64,000 nt of DNA from Sandaracinobacteroides saxicola. Lineage in GTDB: Bacteria > Pseudomonadota > Alphaproteobacteria > Sphingomonadales > Sphingomonadaceae. The translations under genes were made by a program, and so were the position numbers. The notes beneath the pieces were generated by a model that made no database searches, was not told where the DNA came from, and saw only the letters and a program-made list of their open reading frames with translations. Shown piece after piece: positions 36,185 through 44,322 of this stretch (position 1 is the stretch's first letter; each line of letters opens with the position of its first letter). The stretch is from NCBI RefSeq assembly GCF_014117445.1, contig NZ_CP059851.1:1426001-1490000 (forward strand), given 5' to 3'.

Positions 36185-37027
36185 TCAGCGTGTGCGACGG
36201 CCTTCGAATTCGCGCAGGAACTCGTTGCCGGGCGACAGCACGACCGCGGCGTTGCCATCCGCGAAGGTCTGCCGATAGGCCTGCATGGCGCGATAGAAGG
36301 CGTAGAATTCCGGATCCTTGCCGAAGCTGTCGGCATAGATTTTTGCGGCTTCCGCGTCCGCATTGGCGCGGATGATCTGCGCATCCTTGGCGCCCTGGGC
36401 GCGGATGGTCAGCGCCTCCTGCTGGCGGGCGGTGCGCATGCGTTCATAGGCGGCTTCCAGGGGCGTGCCGGTGGGGAGGTCGGCGCGCTTGATGCGGACA
36501 TCCACGATCTCGGCGCCATAGTTGCGCGCGGTCCGGTTCACGCTCCGCTGGATATCCTCCATCAGCTCGCCGCGTTCGGGCGAAAGCATGGCGGCAAAGG
36601 GCTGGCGGCCGAGTTCGTTGCGGAGGCGCGAGGACAGGATGCGGGCCAGTTCCTCGGCGACGCGATCCTCGGTGCGGACGGTCTGGTACATGCGCAGCGG
36701 ATCGACGATGCGGAAGCGGGCGAAGGCGTCGACGACAAGCCGCAACTGGTCGGTGGAGAGCACCGTCTGCTGCGGCATGTCGAGGTCGAGCACGCGCTTG
36801 TCGACCATGATGACATTCTGGATGAAGGGAAGCTTCAGCACCAGGCCGGCGCCGGTTTCGCCGAAGCGCTCGTTCGGCGAATAGGTGTTGACGGTCGAGA
36901 CCGGCCGGCCAAGCTGGAGGATGATCGCCTGCTGCGTCTCGTTGACGCGCACCACCATCAGCGAGGCGAGGATGAGCAGGAGGACGAGGCCGCCGGCGAC
37001 GAGCCAGAGGTTGCGGGCGAGGGTCAT
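36185..37027 (-). CDS. hflC: Protease modulator HflC
   Basis: A 280-residue inner-membrane SPFH protein that with HflK encloses and modulates the FtsH protease. One N-terminal membrane helix (LVAGGLVLLLILASLMVV) is followed by the SPFH domain starting VNETQQAIILQLGRP. Later blocks are LSTDQLRLVVDAFARFRI, YGAEIVDVRIKRADLP and the helical RTARQQEALTIRAQGAKDAQ. The start overlaps the hflK stop by four bases. Confidence 0.95.
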   Translation of the reverse strand: MTLARNLWLVAGGLVLLLILASLMVVRVNETQQAIILQLGRPVSTVNTYSPNERFGETGAGLVLKLPFIQNVIMVDKRVLDLDMPQQTVLSTDQLRLVVDAFARFRIVDPLRMYQTVRTEDRVAEELARILSSRLRNELGRQPFAAMLSPERGELMEDIQRSVNRTARNYGAEIVDVRIKRADLPTGTPLEAAYERMRTARQQEALTIRAQGAKDAQIIRANADAEAAKIYADSFGKDPEFYAFYRAMQAYRQTFADGNAAVVLSPGNEFLREFEGRRTR

Positions 37028-38109
37028 GGCCGGGCTCCGGGACGGGCTGGTTCTGCGGGCGGGGTGGCGTTGGCCTGTTGCCGGCGGCGGACCTCGGGCA
37101 GCGGCAGGTAGGTCTGGACATTGCCGGCTTCGACCACGGTCTTGTCGACCTTGCTGAGCACGGATTCCATGGTTTCCAGATACATGCGCTTGCGGGTCAC
37201 CTCCGGTGCCAGGCGATACTGGGTATAGACGGCGTCGAAGGCGGCGGCTTCACCGGTGGCGCGGGCGCGGATCTGCTGGGCATAGGCGCGGGCCTGGTTC
37301 ATGAACTGCTGCGCGTCCTGCTGGGCGGCGCTGACATCCTTGAAGGCTTCGTCGACGGCGGCGGGCGGGTCGGCCTGCTTGATGTCGACACCCTGGACCA
37401 TGACGCCGGCGCGGTAGCTGTCCAGCAGCTCCTGCATGCGCTCGCGGACCTGTTCGGCGATCTGGGCACGCTGGGGACCAATGGCGGCATTCAGGCTGGA
37501 ACGGCCGATCTCAGCACGCATGGCGCTTTCGGCAACTTCCTGAATGGTTTGTTCCTGCTCCTTCAGCTCGAACACGAACTGTTCGGCGTTCTTGATGCGC
37601 CAGCGGACGGAATAGGCGATGTCGATGATGTTCTGGTCACCGGTGAGCATCAGATTCTCGGCGTCGCCTTCCCCGGTGCCGATGTCCATCGTGCGGATGT
37701 CCTCGAACTTGACCTTTTCCACTTGGTCGATGGGGGCAGGCAGCTTGAAGTGGAAGCCGGGGCCCTGGACGCTGCTGAACTGGCCGAAGCGGGTGATGAC
37801 GGCGCGTTCGCCGGCGCCGACCTGATAGGCGGAGGTAAAGGCGATGACAGCGAGGATGGCGCCGCCGGCGATCAGGCCCCAGGGCAGGTTGGGAAGCGCC
37901 GGCGCGCCACCACCGCCGCGGTTGCCGCCGCCGCCGGAGCCCGAGCCGAGGCCGCGCAGCTTTTCCTGGCTGCGGCGGATGAAATCGTCGAAATCGGCGG
38001 GCTTGTTACCGCCGCCCCACGGGGTTTTCGGGCCATCCCCGCCGGAACTGCCGCCGTTGGCGCCCCAGGGGTTTTTCTTCTTGCCGTCCTCGTTGTTCTG
38101 CCAGGGCAT
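37024..38109 (-). CDS. hflK: Protease modulator HflK
   Basis: A 361-residue partner of HflC. The N-terminus is glycine/asparagine-rich (MPWQNNEDGKKKNPWGANGG), as in other HflK proteins. It is followed by one membrane helix (PWGLIAGGAILAVIAFTSAY, about residues 76-96) and the SPFH domain (GAGERAVITRFGQF, LMLTGDQNIIDIAYSVRWRI). The end is proline/alanine-rich. It is the first gene of the hflK-hflC-degP run, with the mrp gene divergent upstream. Confidence 0.95.
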   Translation of the reverse strand: MPWQNNEDGKKKNPWGANGGSSGGDGPKTPWGGGNKPADFDDFIRRSQEKLRGLGSGSGGGGNRGGGGAPALPNLPWGLIAGGAILAVIAFTSAYQVGAGERAVITRFGQFSSVQGPGFHFKLPAPIDQVEKVKFEDIRTMDIGTGEGDAENLMLTGDQNIIDIAYSVRWRIKNAEQFVFELKEQEQTIQEVAESAMRAEIGRSSLNAAIGPQRAQIAEQVRERMQELLDSYRAGVMVQGVDIKQADPPAAVDEAFKDVSAAQQDAQQFMNQARAYAQQIRARATGEAAAFDAVYTQYRLAPEVTRKRMYLETMESVLSKVDKTVVEAGNVQTYLPLPEVRRRQQANATPPAEPARPGARP

Positions 38110-38124
38110 TCAGGGTTCCCGAAC

Positions 38125-38152
38125 TTGTCGCGGTTGGTGTGGCGGATATAGG
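38125..38152 (+). promoter_or_regulatory. Candidate promoter for the Mrp-type gene
   Basis: TTGTCG (38125-38130) and TATAGG (38147-38152) are separated by 16 bases and would start transcription about 47 bases before the ATG at 38206. It lies in the 96-base divergent gap with hflK. It rests on sequence match only. Confidence 0.4.
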
Positions 38153-38205
38153 GGGGTCTTCGGGAATATGCGAGGGCGGTTTTCCGCTGCGAAAAGGATG
38201 GGGTG

Positions 38206-39228
38206 ATGGGCCGGGAAGCGATGGAGGCCGCGCTGGCGGCGGTGGCCGATCCGGCGGGGACGGGTGACGTGCTGGCGACGGGGCGTGTGGCGGGATTGAC
38301 GCTGCGCGATGGGGCCGCAGGGCTGGTGCTGGCGGTGGACGGGCTGGGCCGGGCGGCGGCTGAACGACTGGCGGCGGCGGTGGAGGTGGCGCTGCGCACG
38401 GTACCGGGCGTGAGCAGCGTGCGGGTGATCCGGACAAGCGAGCGCGGCGATATGACGCCGGGGGGGGAGGCGGGGTCCCCCAGCGTGATCCCCGGCGTGC
38501 GGCGGATCATCGGGGTGGGCAGCGGCAAGGGCGGCGTGGGCAAATCGACGATCGCGGTCAACCTGGCGCTGGCGCTGGCACGCGGTGGCCAGAAGGTGGG
38601 GGTGCTGGACGCCGACATCCACGGGCCGAGCGTGCAGATGCTGCTGGGGGTGCGCGAGCGGGCGCGGGCGACGGCGGAGAAACGGCTGGTGCCGATCCAT
38701 GCACATGGCGTGGTGATGCTGGGCATGGGGGTGATGGCGGATCCGGACCGGGCCGTGGCCTGGCGCGGGCCGATGGCGGCGGGGGCCATGGTGCAGATGG
38801 CGGAGAGCGCCGACTGGGGGCTGCTGGATGTGCTGGTGGTGGACCTGCCGCCGGGGACGGGCGATATCGCGCTGGCGCTGGCGCAGAAGCTGAAGCCGCA
38901 TGGGGTGCTGGTGGTGACGACGCCGCAGGCAATGGCGCTGGCGGATGCGAAGCGGGCGGTGGCGCTGTACCGGCAACTGGGGGTGCCGGTGCTGGGGTTC
39001 ATCGAGAATATGGCGGGGATGCGCGCGGGCGATGCGGTGGTTTACCCGTTCGGGGGCGGCGATACGGCGGGGCTGGAAGCCGAGCTGGGCGTGCCGTGCC
39101 TGGCGACGCTGATGCTGGAGCCGGCGCTGGGGGTGGCGAGCGATACGGGCTTGCCATTGACGGGGGGGGCGGTGGTGGCGGCGATGGATCGAGTGGCGGC
39201 GGCTGTGGTGGAGGGGGTGGGGTTATAG
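38206..39228 (+). CDS. mrp: Mrp/NBP35-type Fe-S carrier P-loop ATPase lacking the CxxC motif
   Basis: A 340-residue member of the ApbC/Mrp family of Fe-S cluster carriers. The N-terminal DUF59-like region covers about residues 1-75. The deviant Walker [21 protein letters not shown] (about 103-122), [16 protein letters not shown] and [19 protein letters not shown] are intact. The usual cluster-binding CxxC after the ENM motif is absent: the segment reads [22 protein letters not shown]. The ATG at 38206 is seven bases after AAGGA; a GTG at 38203 is also possible. Some Mrp homologues lack these cysteines, so cluster transfer by this copy is doubtful. Confidence 0.9.
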
Positions 39229-39239
39229 GCGGGAATGGT

Positions 39240-39313
39240 GCGGCACCCACCCCCGCTCGCCTGTGGCGAGTCGCCCCTCCCGCTCTCGGCTTTGCCGGGC
39301 AGGAGGGGTGTCA
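39240..39313. repeat. Hairpin repeat between mrp and purF
   Basis: The module CGCTCGCCTGTGGCGAGTCG is followed by arms CCCCTCC (39274-39280) and GGAGGGG (39302-39308) enclosing a smaller CGGCTTTGCCG hairpin, then TGTCA. The TCA is the purF stop codon (TGA). It fills nearly the whole convergent gap. Confidence 0.85.
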
Positions 39314-40786
39314 GGCGACTCTTTCGGCAAGGAGGCTGAGCTGGTCGGGGAGGTCGGCGTCTTCCTGGTCGGTGAGGCGGGTGGGGTAGTCGCCGGTGAA
39401 GCAGGCGTCGCAATATTGCGGGGCGTTGGCGCTGCGGCCGGGTTCGCCGGTGGCACGATAAAGCCCGTCGATCGAGATGAAGGCGAGGCTGTCGACGCCG
39501 ATATAATCCTGCATCTCGGCGATGGTCATCTGCGCGGCGAGCAGTTTCGAGCGTTCCGGCGTGTCGACGCCATAGAAGCAGCTGTGGCGGGTGGGGGGGG
39601 AGGCGACGCGGAGGTGGACCTCGCGGGCGCCGGCTTCGCGCAGCATCTGCACGATCTTGACGCTGGTGGTGCCGCGCACGACGCTGTCGTCGATGAGGAC
39701 CAGGCGCTGGCCCTGGATCATGGCGCGGTTGGCGTTGTGTTTCAGCTTGACGCCGAGGTGGCGGATCTGGTCGCCGGGCTGGATGAAGGTGCGGCCGACA
39801 TAATGGCTGCGGATGATGCCGAGCTCGAAGGGGATGCCGCTGGCCTGGGCATAGCCGATGGCCGCCGGCGTGCCCGAATCGGGGACGGGGACGACCATGT
39901 CGGCCTCGACGGGGGCTTCGGTGGCGAGCTCGGCGCCGATGCGTTTGCGGGTCTGATAGACCGAGACGCCATGGTCGAAACTGTCGGGGCGGGAGAAATA
40001 GACCTGCTCGAAGATGCAGGGGCGGGGACGCTGCGGTTCGAAGGGGCGATGGCTGACCAGGCCCTTGTCGGTAATGACGATGAGCTCGCCGGGGTCGAGG
40101 CTGCGGACGAACTGGGCGCCGACGACATCGAGCGCGACGGTTTCGGAGGCGAGAATCCAGGCCTCGTTGAGTTTCCCCAGCACCAGGGGGCGGACGCCCA
40201 ATGGGTCGCGGACGGCGAGCATCCCTTCGCGGGTGAGGGCGATGAGACTGTAGGCGCCTTCCACCTGTTTCAGCGCGTCGATGAACTTGTCGAGCAGCGT
40301 GCGGTAGTTGGAGGTGGCGACCAGGTGGATGATGGTCTCGGTGTCCGACGTGCTCTGGAAGATGCTGCCGCGGCGGATGAGGTCGCGGCGGAGGCGGCTG
40401 GCGTTGGAGAGGTTGCCGTTGTGGGCGACGGCGAAGCCGCCGCTGGCGAGTTCGGCGTAGAGCGGCTGGACGTTGCGCAGCGCGGTTTCGCCGGTGGTGG
40501 AGTAGCGGTTGTGGCCGAGCGCGATCTGGCCGGGGAGCGCGTCGATCACCTCCGGCCGGTCAAAATTGCCCGCCACATGCCCCATGGCGCGGTGGGTGTG
40601 GAACTCGCGCCCGTCGAAGCTGGTGATGCCGGCGGCCTCCTGCCCGCGATGTTGCAGTGCGTGCAGGCCGAGGGCGGCCATGGCGGAGGCCTGGGCGGCG
40701 CCGAACACGCCGAAGACGCCGCATTCCTCGTGGAGATGATCATCGTCATACGGGTGGGTGGTGAACCCCTCGGTTGACTGGTGCAT
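39311..40786 (-). CDS. purF: Amidophosphoribosyltransferase
   Basis: First committed step of purine synthesis: PRPP plus glutamine to 5-phosphoribosylamine. It has 491 residues. A short propeptide precedes the nucleophile C22 in HEECGVFGVFG. The class II amidotransferase domain has GHNRYSTTGETALRNVQP and VAHNGNLSNASRLRRDL. The phosphoribosyltransferase domain has the PRPP loop RLVLIDDSVVRGTTSVKIV. The C-terminal cysteines (PPTRHSCFYGVD and YCDACFTGDYP) resemble Bacillus-type enzymes that carry an Fe-S cluster. The frame is open far upstream; the ATG at 40786 gives the normal N-terminus. The stop codon lies at the edge of a hairpin repeat. Confidence 0.96.
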   Translation of the reverse strand: MHQSTEGFTTHPYDDDHLHEECGVFGVFGAAQASAMAALGLHALQHRGQEAAGITSFDGREFHTHRAMGHVAGNFDRPEVIDALPGQIALGHNRYSTTGETALRNVQPLYAELASGGFAVAHNGNLSNASRLRRDLIRRGSIFQSTSDTETIIHLVATSNYRTLLDKFIDALKQVEGAYSLIALTREGMLAVRDPLGVRPLVLGKLNEAWILASETVALDVVGAQFVRSLDPGELIVITDKGLVSHRPFEPQRPRPCIFEQVYFSRPDSFDHGVSVYQTRKRIGAELATEAPVEADMVVPVPDSGTPAAIGYAQASGIPFELGIIRSHYVGRTFIQPGDQIRHLGVKLKHNANRAMIQGQRLVLIDDSVVRGTTSVKIVQMLREAGAREVHLRVASPPTRHSCFYGVDTPERSKLLAAQMTIAEMQDYIGVDSLAFISIDGLYRATGEPGRSANAPQYCDACFTGDYPTRLTDQEDADLPDQLSLLAERVA

Positions 40787-40873
40787 CGCAGGCTCGCTTT
40801 TTGGAATGGTTGGAGCGTAGATAGGCGTGGCGCGGGCTTTTGTCGCCCGGCTTTTTTGTAACAGAGACGTCAT

Positions 40874-41212
40874 ATGGAGCCATTCAACCCGAAATTCGAC
40901 GCGAACGGCCTGGTGACGGCGGTGGTGACCCATGCCGGGACGGGTGCGCTGCTGATGGTGGCGCACATGGATGCGGCGGCGATCGCGGCAACGCGGGAGA
41001 CGGGGTTGGCCACCTTCTGGTCGCGCAGCCGGCAGCGACTGTGGGTGAAGGGGGAGACGAGCGGGCATTTCCTGCGCGTGCGGGAGATACGGGTGGACTG
41101 CGACCAGGACGCGGTGCAGCTGATCGCCGCGCCGGAGGGGCCGGCCTGCCATACCGGGGCGGCGAGCTGTTTCTATCGGCGGCTGGATGGTGACGGGCTG
41201 GTGCCGGCGTGA
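40874..41212 (+). CDS. hisI: Phosphoribosyl-AMP cyclohydrolase
   Basis: Third step of histidine synthesis, opening the adenine ring of phosphoribosyl-AMP. It has 112 residues, the monofunctional length. Conserved blocks are [30 protein letters not shown] (zinc/metal ligands) and [15 protein letters not shown] with the zinc cysteines. The rest of the histidine operon is not present. The stop overlaps the GTG of the next gene by four bases (GTGA). It is divergent from purF. Confidence 0.94.
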   Translation: MEPFNPKFDANGLVTAVVTHAGTGALLMVAHMDAAAIAATRETGLATFWSRSRQRLWVKGETSGHFLRVREIRVDCDQDAVQLIAAPEGPACHTGAASCFYRRLDGDGLVPA

Positions 41213-41820
41213 TCGCGCTGGCGGGGGCCTCGGGACTGACGGGTGGGCTGGTGGCGGCGCGCCTGCCGCAGCTGCTGCGGGTGGGGCGGCGGGAGGGGGA
41301 TGATATCGTCGTCGACCTGACGCGCGTGGTGCCTGAGCTGCCGGCGCTGGCAGTTGCGGTGTGCGCGCTGGGGACGACGATGGCGAAGGCCGGCAGCGAT
41401 GCGGCGTTCCGGGCGGTGGACGAGACGGCGGTGTTGAACTTTGCGCGGGCGGCACGAGCCGCGGGGGCGGGGCGGTTCGTGCTCGTGTCCTCGGTCGGGG
41501 CGGGGGGTGGTGGCTTCTATCTGCGGGTGAAGGGGGAGGTGGAGCGGGCGGTTGCCGCGCTGGGGTTTGCGCGGCTGGATGTGATGCGGCCGGGGCTGCT
41601 GCTGGGGCCGCGGGCCGAGCGGCGGCCGGGGGAACGGCTGGCGCAGGCGGTCGCGCCGTGGTTGAACCCGCTGATGCAGGGGCCGTTGGAAAAATATGGT
41701 GCATTGCCCGCCGCGGTGCTGGCGGATGCCATCGTCGCGCTGCTGCGGCAGGCCGGGCCGGCGCCGGGCGTGTTCGTGCATGAGAATGGCGCAATGCGCG
41801 CGCTGGCGAAGGGGGTTTGA
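41209..41820 (+). CDS. NAD(P)-binding Rossmann protein (atypical SDR/HTATIP2-like)
   Basis: A 203-residue protein with the nucleotide-binding start [19 protein letters not shown]. It also has [44 protein letters not shown] (a Y/K pair) and [13 protein letters not shown], as in NmrA/HTATIP2-like atypical short-chain dehydrogenases. The catalytic role is unknown. The GTG start overlaps the hisI stop; the stop overlaps the next ATG by one base, so the run hisI to the M28 peptidase is probably one transcript. Confidence 0.83.
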   Translation: MIALAGASGLTGGLVAARLPQLLRVGRREGDDIVVDLTRVVPELPALAVAVCALGTTMAKAGSDAAFRAVDETAVLNFARAARAAGAGRFVLVSSVGAGGGGFYLRVKGEVERAVAALGFARLDVMRPGLLLGPRAERRPGERLAQAVAPWLNPLMQGPLEKYGALPAAVLADAIVALLRQAGPAPGVFVHENGAMRALAKGV

Positions 41821-42218
41821 TGGGGGAGCTGTTGTTGGCGGTGGCGGCGTTCGCGCTGCTGTTCGGGTTGTTCGATGCCGTGTGGCTGAACACCCAGGTG
41901 AAGCGGTTGTACGAGCCGGTGCTGGGGCCGATCATGGCGCGGCCGTACCGGATGGGCGCGGCGGCGGTTTTCTATGCGCTCTATGTGGCGGGGGTGGCGC
42001 TGTTCGTGATGCGTCCGCAGCTGGGGGACTGGCAGGGCGCCGGCATGATGGGAGCGGCGTTCGGGCTGGTGGCCTATGCCACCTATGACCTGACCAACCT
42101 GGTGACGGTAAGGGTGTGGACGGTGCGGCTGGCGGTGATCGACATGCTGTGGGGAACGGCGGCGACGGGGGTGGCGAGTGCCCTGGCGGTCGCGGTGGCG
42201 GCGTGGGTGGGAGGTTGA
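41820..42218 (+). CDS. DUF2177 family membrane protein
   Basis: A 132-residue inner-membrane protein with four hydrophobic helices. The family pattern is clear: FDAVWLNTQVKRLYEPVLG, MGAAAVFYALYVAGVALFVM and GLVAYATYDLTNLVTVRVW, then IDMLWGTAATGVAS. The function is unknown. The ATG overlaps the preceding stop by one base. Confidence 0.88.
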   Translation: MGELLLAVAAFALLFGLFDAVWLNTQVKRLYEPVLGPIMARPYRMGAAAVFYALYVAGVALFVMRPQLGDWQGAGMMGAAFGLVAYATYDLTNLVTVRVWTVRLAVIDMLWGTAATGVASALAVAVAAWVGG

Positions 42219-42219
42219 G

Positions 42220-43854
42220 ATGATGCGGGTGGCTGTGGTGGCGGCGCTGTTGCTGCTGGGGAGTGCTGTGACGGCGGCGGAGCCGCGGTTCGCGCCGGAG
42301 GCGTTCAAGGCGCATGTCAGCTTTCTGGCGGACGATCTGCTGGAGGGGCGCGATACCGGCGCGCGGGGGCATGCGATCGCCGCCGCCTATGTGGCTACGC
42401 AGATGGCGGGGCTGGGGCTGCGGCCGGGCGGGGCGATGGTGGACGGCAAGCGGGGCTGGTTCCAGCCGGTGCCGCTGCTGGTGGCGCGGCTGGGGCCGGC
42501 GGGATCGAGCCTGACGGTGGAGGGGCCGGACGGCGCGAGGCGCTGGGCGAACGGCAGCGAGGCGATCGTGCCGCCCTCGTTGGTGGAGGCGGAGCAGCGG
42601 GTGGCGGCGCCGCTGGTGTTCGCGGGGTTCGGGCTGGTGGACCGGGCGATGAAGCTGGACGATTATCGCGGGCTGGACGTGCGCGGCAAGATCGTGGTGC
42701 TGCTGTCGGGCACGCCCAAGGGCATGCAGAGCGAGATCGCGGCGCATCTGGGGGCGACCAAGGGCAGGATGGCGATGGCGCGCGGCGCCGTGGGCGTCAT
42801 CACGGTGAACACATTGGAAGGGCAGGCGGTGCGGCCGTGGGCGGTGCTGGTGGATACCGCCGCCAGCCCGCGCTTTGGTTGGGTGCAGGCCGATGGCCGG
42901 CCCTATGAGATGGCGCCGAGAATCCGCGTGGGCGCATTGGTGAGCCCGGTGGCGGCGGAGGCCCTGTTCGCCGGCGCCCCGCGCCCGCTGGCGGCGGTGC
43001 TGGCGGAAGCGGACCGGGTTGGCGGACGGCCGAAGGGCTTTGCGCTGAAGACCCGGGCAGTGGTGGAACGGCAGAGCCGGTTCACGCGGCTGGACAGCCC
43101 CAATGTGGTGGGGATGATTGCCGGGAGCGATCCGGTGCTGCGCGACGAGGTGGTGGTGTTGAGCGCGCATCTTGATCATATCGACGTGCGGGCGGGGAAG
43201 AAGCCCGACGGCATCTACAACGGCGCGCTGGACAATGCCGCGGGGATCGCGACGATGCTGGAGGTGGCGCGGGCGTTCCGCGACAGCGGTGAGGCACCCA
43301 AGCGGACGCTGCTGTTCCTGGCGGTGACGGCGGAGGAGCGCGGCCTGCTGGGCGCGCGTTATTTCGCGGCGAACCCGACGGTGCCGATCGGCGGCATCGC
43401 CGCGGTGGTCAATCTGGACATGCCGCTGCTGCTCTATCCCTTCACCGACGTGGTGGCGTTCGGGGCCGAGCGGTCGACGATGGGGCCGCTGATCGCAGGC
43501 GCGGCGCGGGCGGCGGGGTTGGTGCTGTCGCCCGATCCGATGCCGGAGCAGGGGCTGTTCACCCGGTCCGACCATTATGCCTTTGTCGAGAAGGGCGTGC
43601 CGTCGGTGTTCTTTGCCACCGGGTTCGCCAATGGGGGAGCGGCGGCCTGGGCCGATTTCCTGAAGACGCATTATCACCAGCCGAGCGATGACCTGAACCG
43701 GCCGATCGATTGGGGGGCGGCGGCGAAGTTCGCCGAGGTGAACTGGCAGGTGGTGCGGGCGCTGGCGGATGCGCCGGTGCGAACGCGCTGGATGGCGGGG
43801 GATTATTTCGGGGAGACGCTGGCGGGCGGTGCGCCGAAAGCGACGAAGCGTTGA
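42220..43854 (+). CDS. Exported M28-family metallopeptidase
   Basis: A 544-residue zinc aminopeptidase-like protein with signal peptide MMRVAVVAALLLLGSAVTAA. A PA-like inserted domain lies at about residues 120-270 (LVFAGFGLVDRAMKLDDYRG, KIVVLLSGTPKGMQSE). The dizinc ligands are visible in VVLSAHLDHI, NGALDNAAGIA, TAEERGLLGARYF, NLDMPLL and, near the end, THYHQPSDDLN. It is expected to trim peptides in the periplasm. The start is one base past the DUF2177 stop; the long open frame further upstream is out of context. Confidence 0.92.
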   Translation: MMRVAVVAALLLLGSAVTAAEPRFAPEAFKAHVSFLADDLLEGRDTGARGHAIAAAYVATQMAGLGLRPGGAMVDGKRGWFQPVPLLVARLGPAGSSLTVEGPDGARRWANGSEAIVPPSLVEAEQRVAAPLVFAGFGLVDRAMKLDDYRGLDVRGKIVVLLSGTPKGMQSEIAAHLGATKGRMAMARGAVGVITVNTLEGQAVRPWAVLVDTAASPRFGWVQADGRPYEMAPRIRVGALVSPVAAEALFAGAPRPLAAVLAEADRVGGRPKGFALKTRAVVERQSRFTRLDSPNVVGMIAGSDPVLRDEVVVLSAHLDHIDVRAGKKPDGIYNGALDNAAGIATMLEVARAFRDSGEAPKRTLLFLAVTAEERGLLGARYFAANPTVPIGGIAAVVNLDMPLLLYPFTDVVAFGAERSTMGPLIAGAARAAGLVLSPDPMPEQGLFTRSDHYAFVEKGVPSVFFATGFANGGAAAWADFLKTHYHQPSDDLNRPIDWGAAAKFAEVNWQVVRALADAPVRTRWMAGDYFGETLAGGAPKATKR

Positions 43855-43883
43855 GGCCCGGACGAAGGAGGGCCGCGGCGAAG

Positions 43884-43912
43884 TTGACGCGCACGTAAGG
43901 TGCGACTAGATT
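43884..43912 (+). promoter_or_regulatory. MerR-type promoter/operator, probably leaderless
   Basis: TTGACG (43884-43889) and TAGATT (43907-43912) have a 17-base spacer containing the perfect inverted repeat CGCAC (43890-43894) / GTGCG (43900-43904). A start about seven bases after the -10 would fall on the A of the ATG at 43919. MerR-family regulators typically bind such a palindrome between the two boxes. Confidence 0.65.
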
Positions 43913-43918
43913 GACGGC

Positions 43919-44320
43919 ATGGGAGATGCATTGACCGTCGCGCCGCGGGTGAAGGAGGTGTTCACCATTTCCGACCTGGCGTCGGAGTTTTCGGTGACGC
44001 CGCGCACCATCCGTTTCTATGAGGGCGAGGGGCTGATCAAGCCGGCGCGCCGGGGGACGCAGCGGCTGTACAGCCGGGGTGACCGGGCGCGGCTGGCCTG
44101 GATTTTGCGCGGTCGCAATGTGGGGTTCTCGCTGGCGGAGATCCATGAGCTGCTCGACCTCTATCGGCCGGGCAAGGCGCGGGAGCCGCAGCTTCGTGCC
44201 GCGATCGCGAAGTGCCGGGAGCGGATCGCCGCGCTGGAGGCGCAGCGCGCCGATATCGACATGACCATCGCCGAACTTTCGAATTTTGTCGGCAACATCG
44301 AAACCCAATTGGGAGATTGA
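43919..44320 (+). CDS. MerR-family regulator of the beta-oxidation cluster
   Basis: A 133-residue regulator. Residues 14-80 form the winged helix: FTISDLASEFSVTPRTIRFY then EGEGLIKPARRGTQRLYS, with GFSLAEIHELLDLYRPG. The dimerising helix CRERIAALEAQRADIDMTIA follows, with no obvious metal cysteines. It heads a run of fatty-acid degradation genes, so it probably controls them in response to an acyl-CoA, like the MerR-type LiuR regulators of other proteobacteria. That role is inferred from position. It is followed by the dehydrogenase gene after two bases. Confidence 0.9.
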   Translation: MGDALTVAPRVKEVFTISDLASEFSVTPRTIRFYEGEGLIKPARRGTQRLYSRGDRARLAWILRGRNVGFSLAEIHELLDLYRPGKAREPQLRAAIAKCRERIAALEAQRADIDMTIAELSNFVGNIETQLGD

Positions 44321-44322
44321 CC

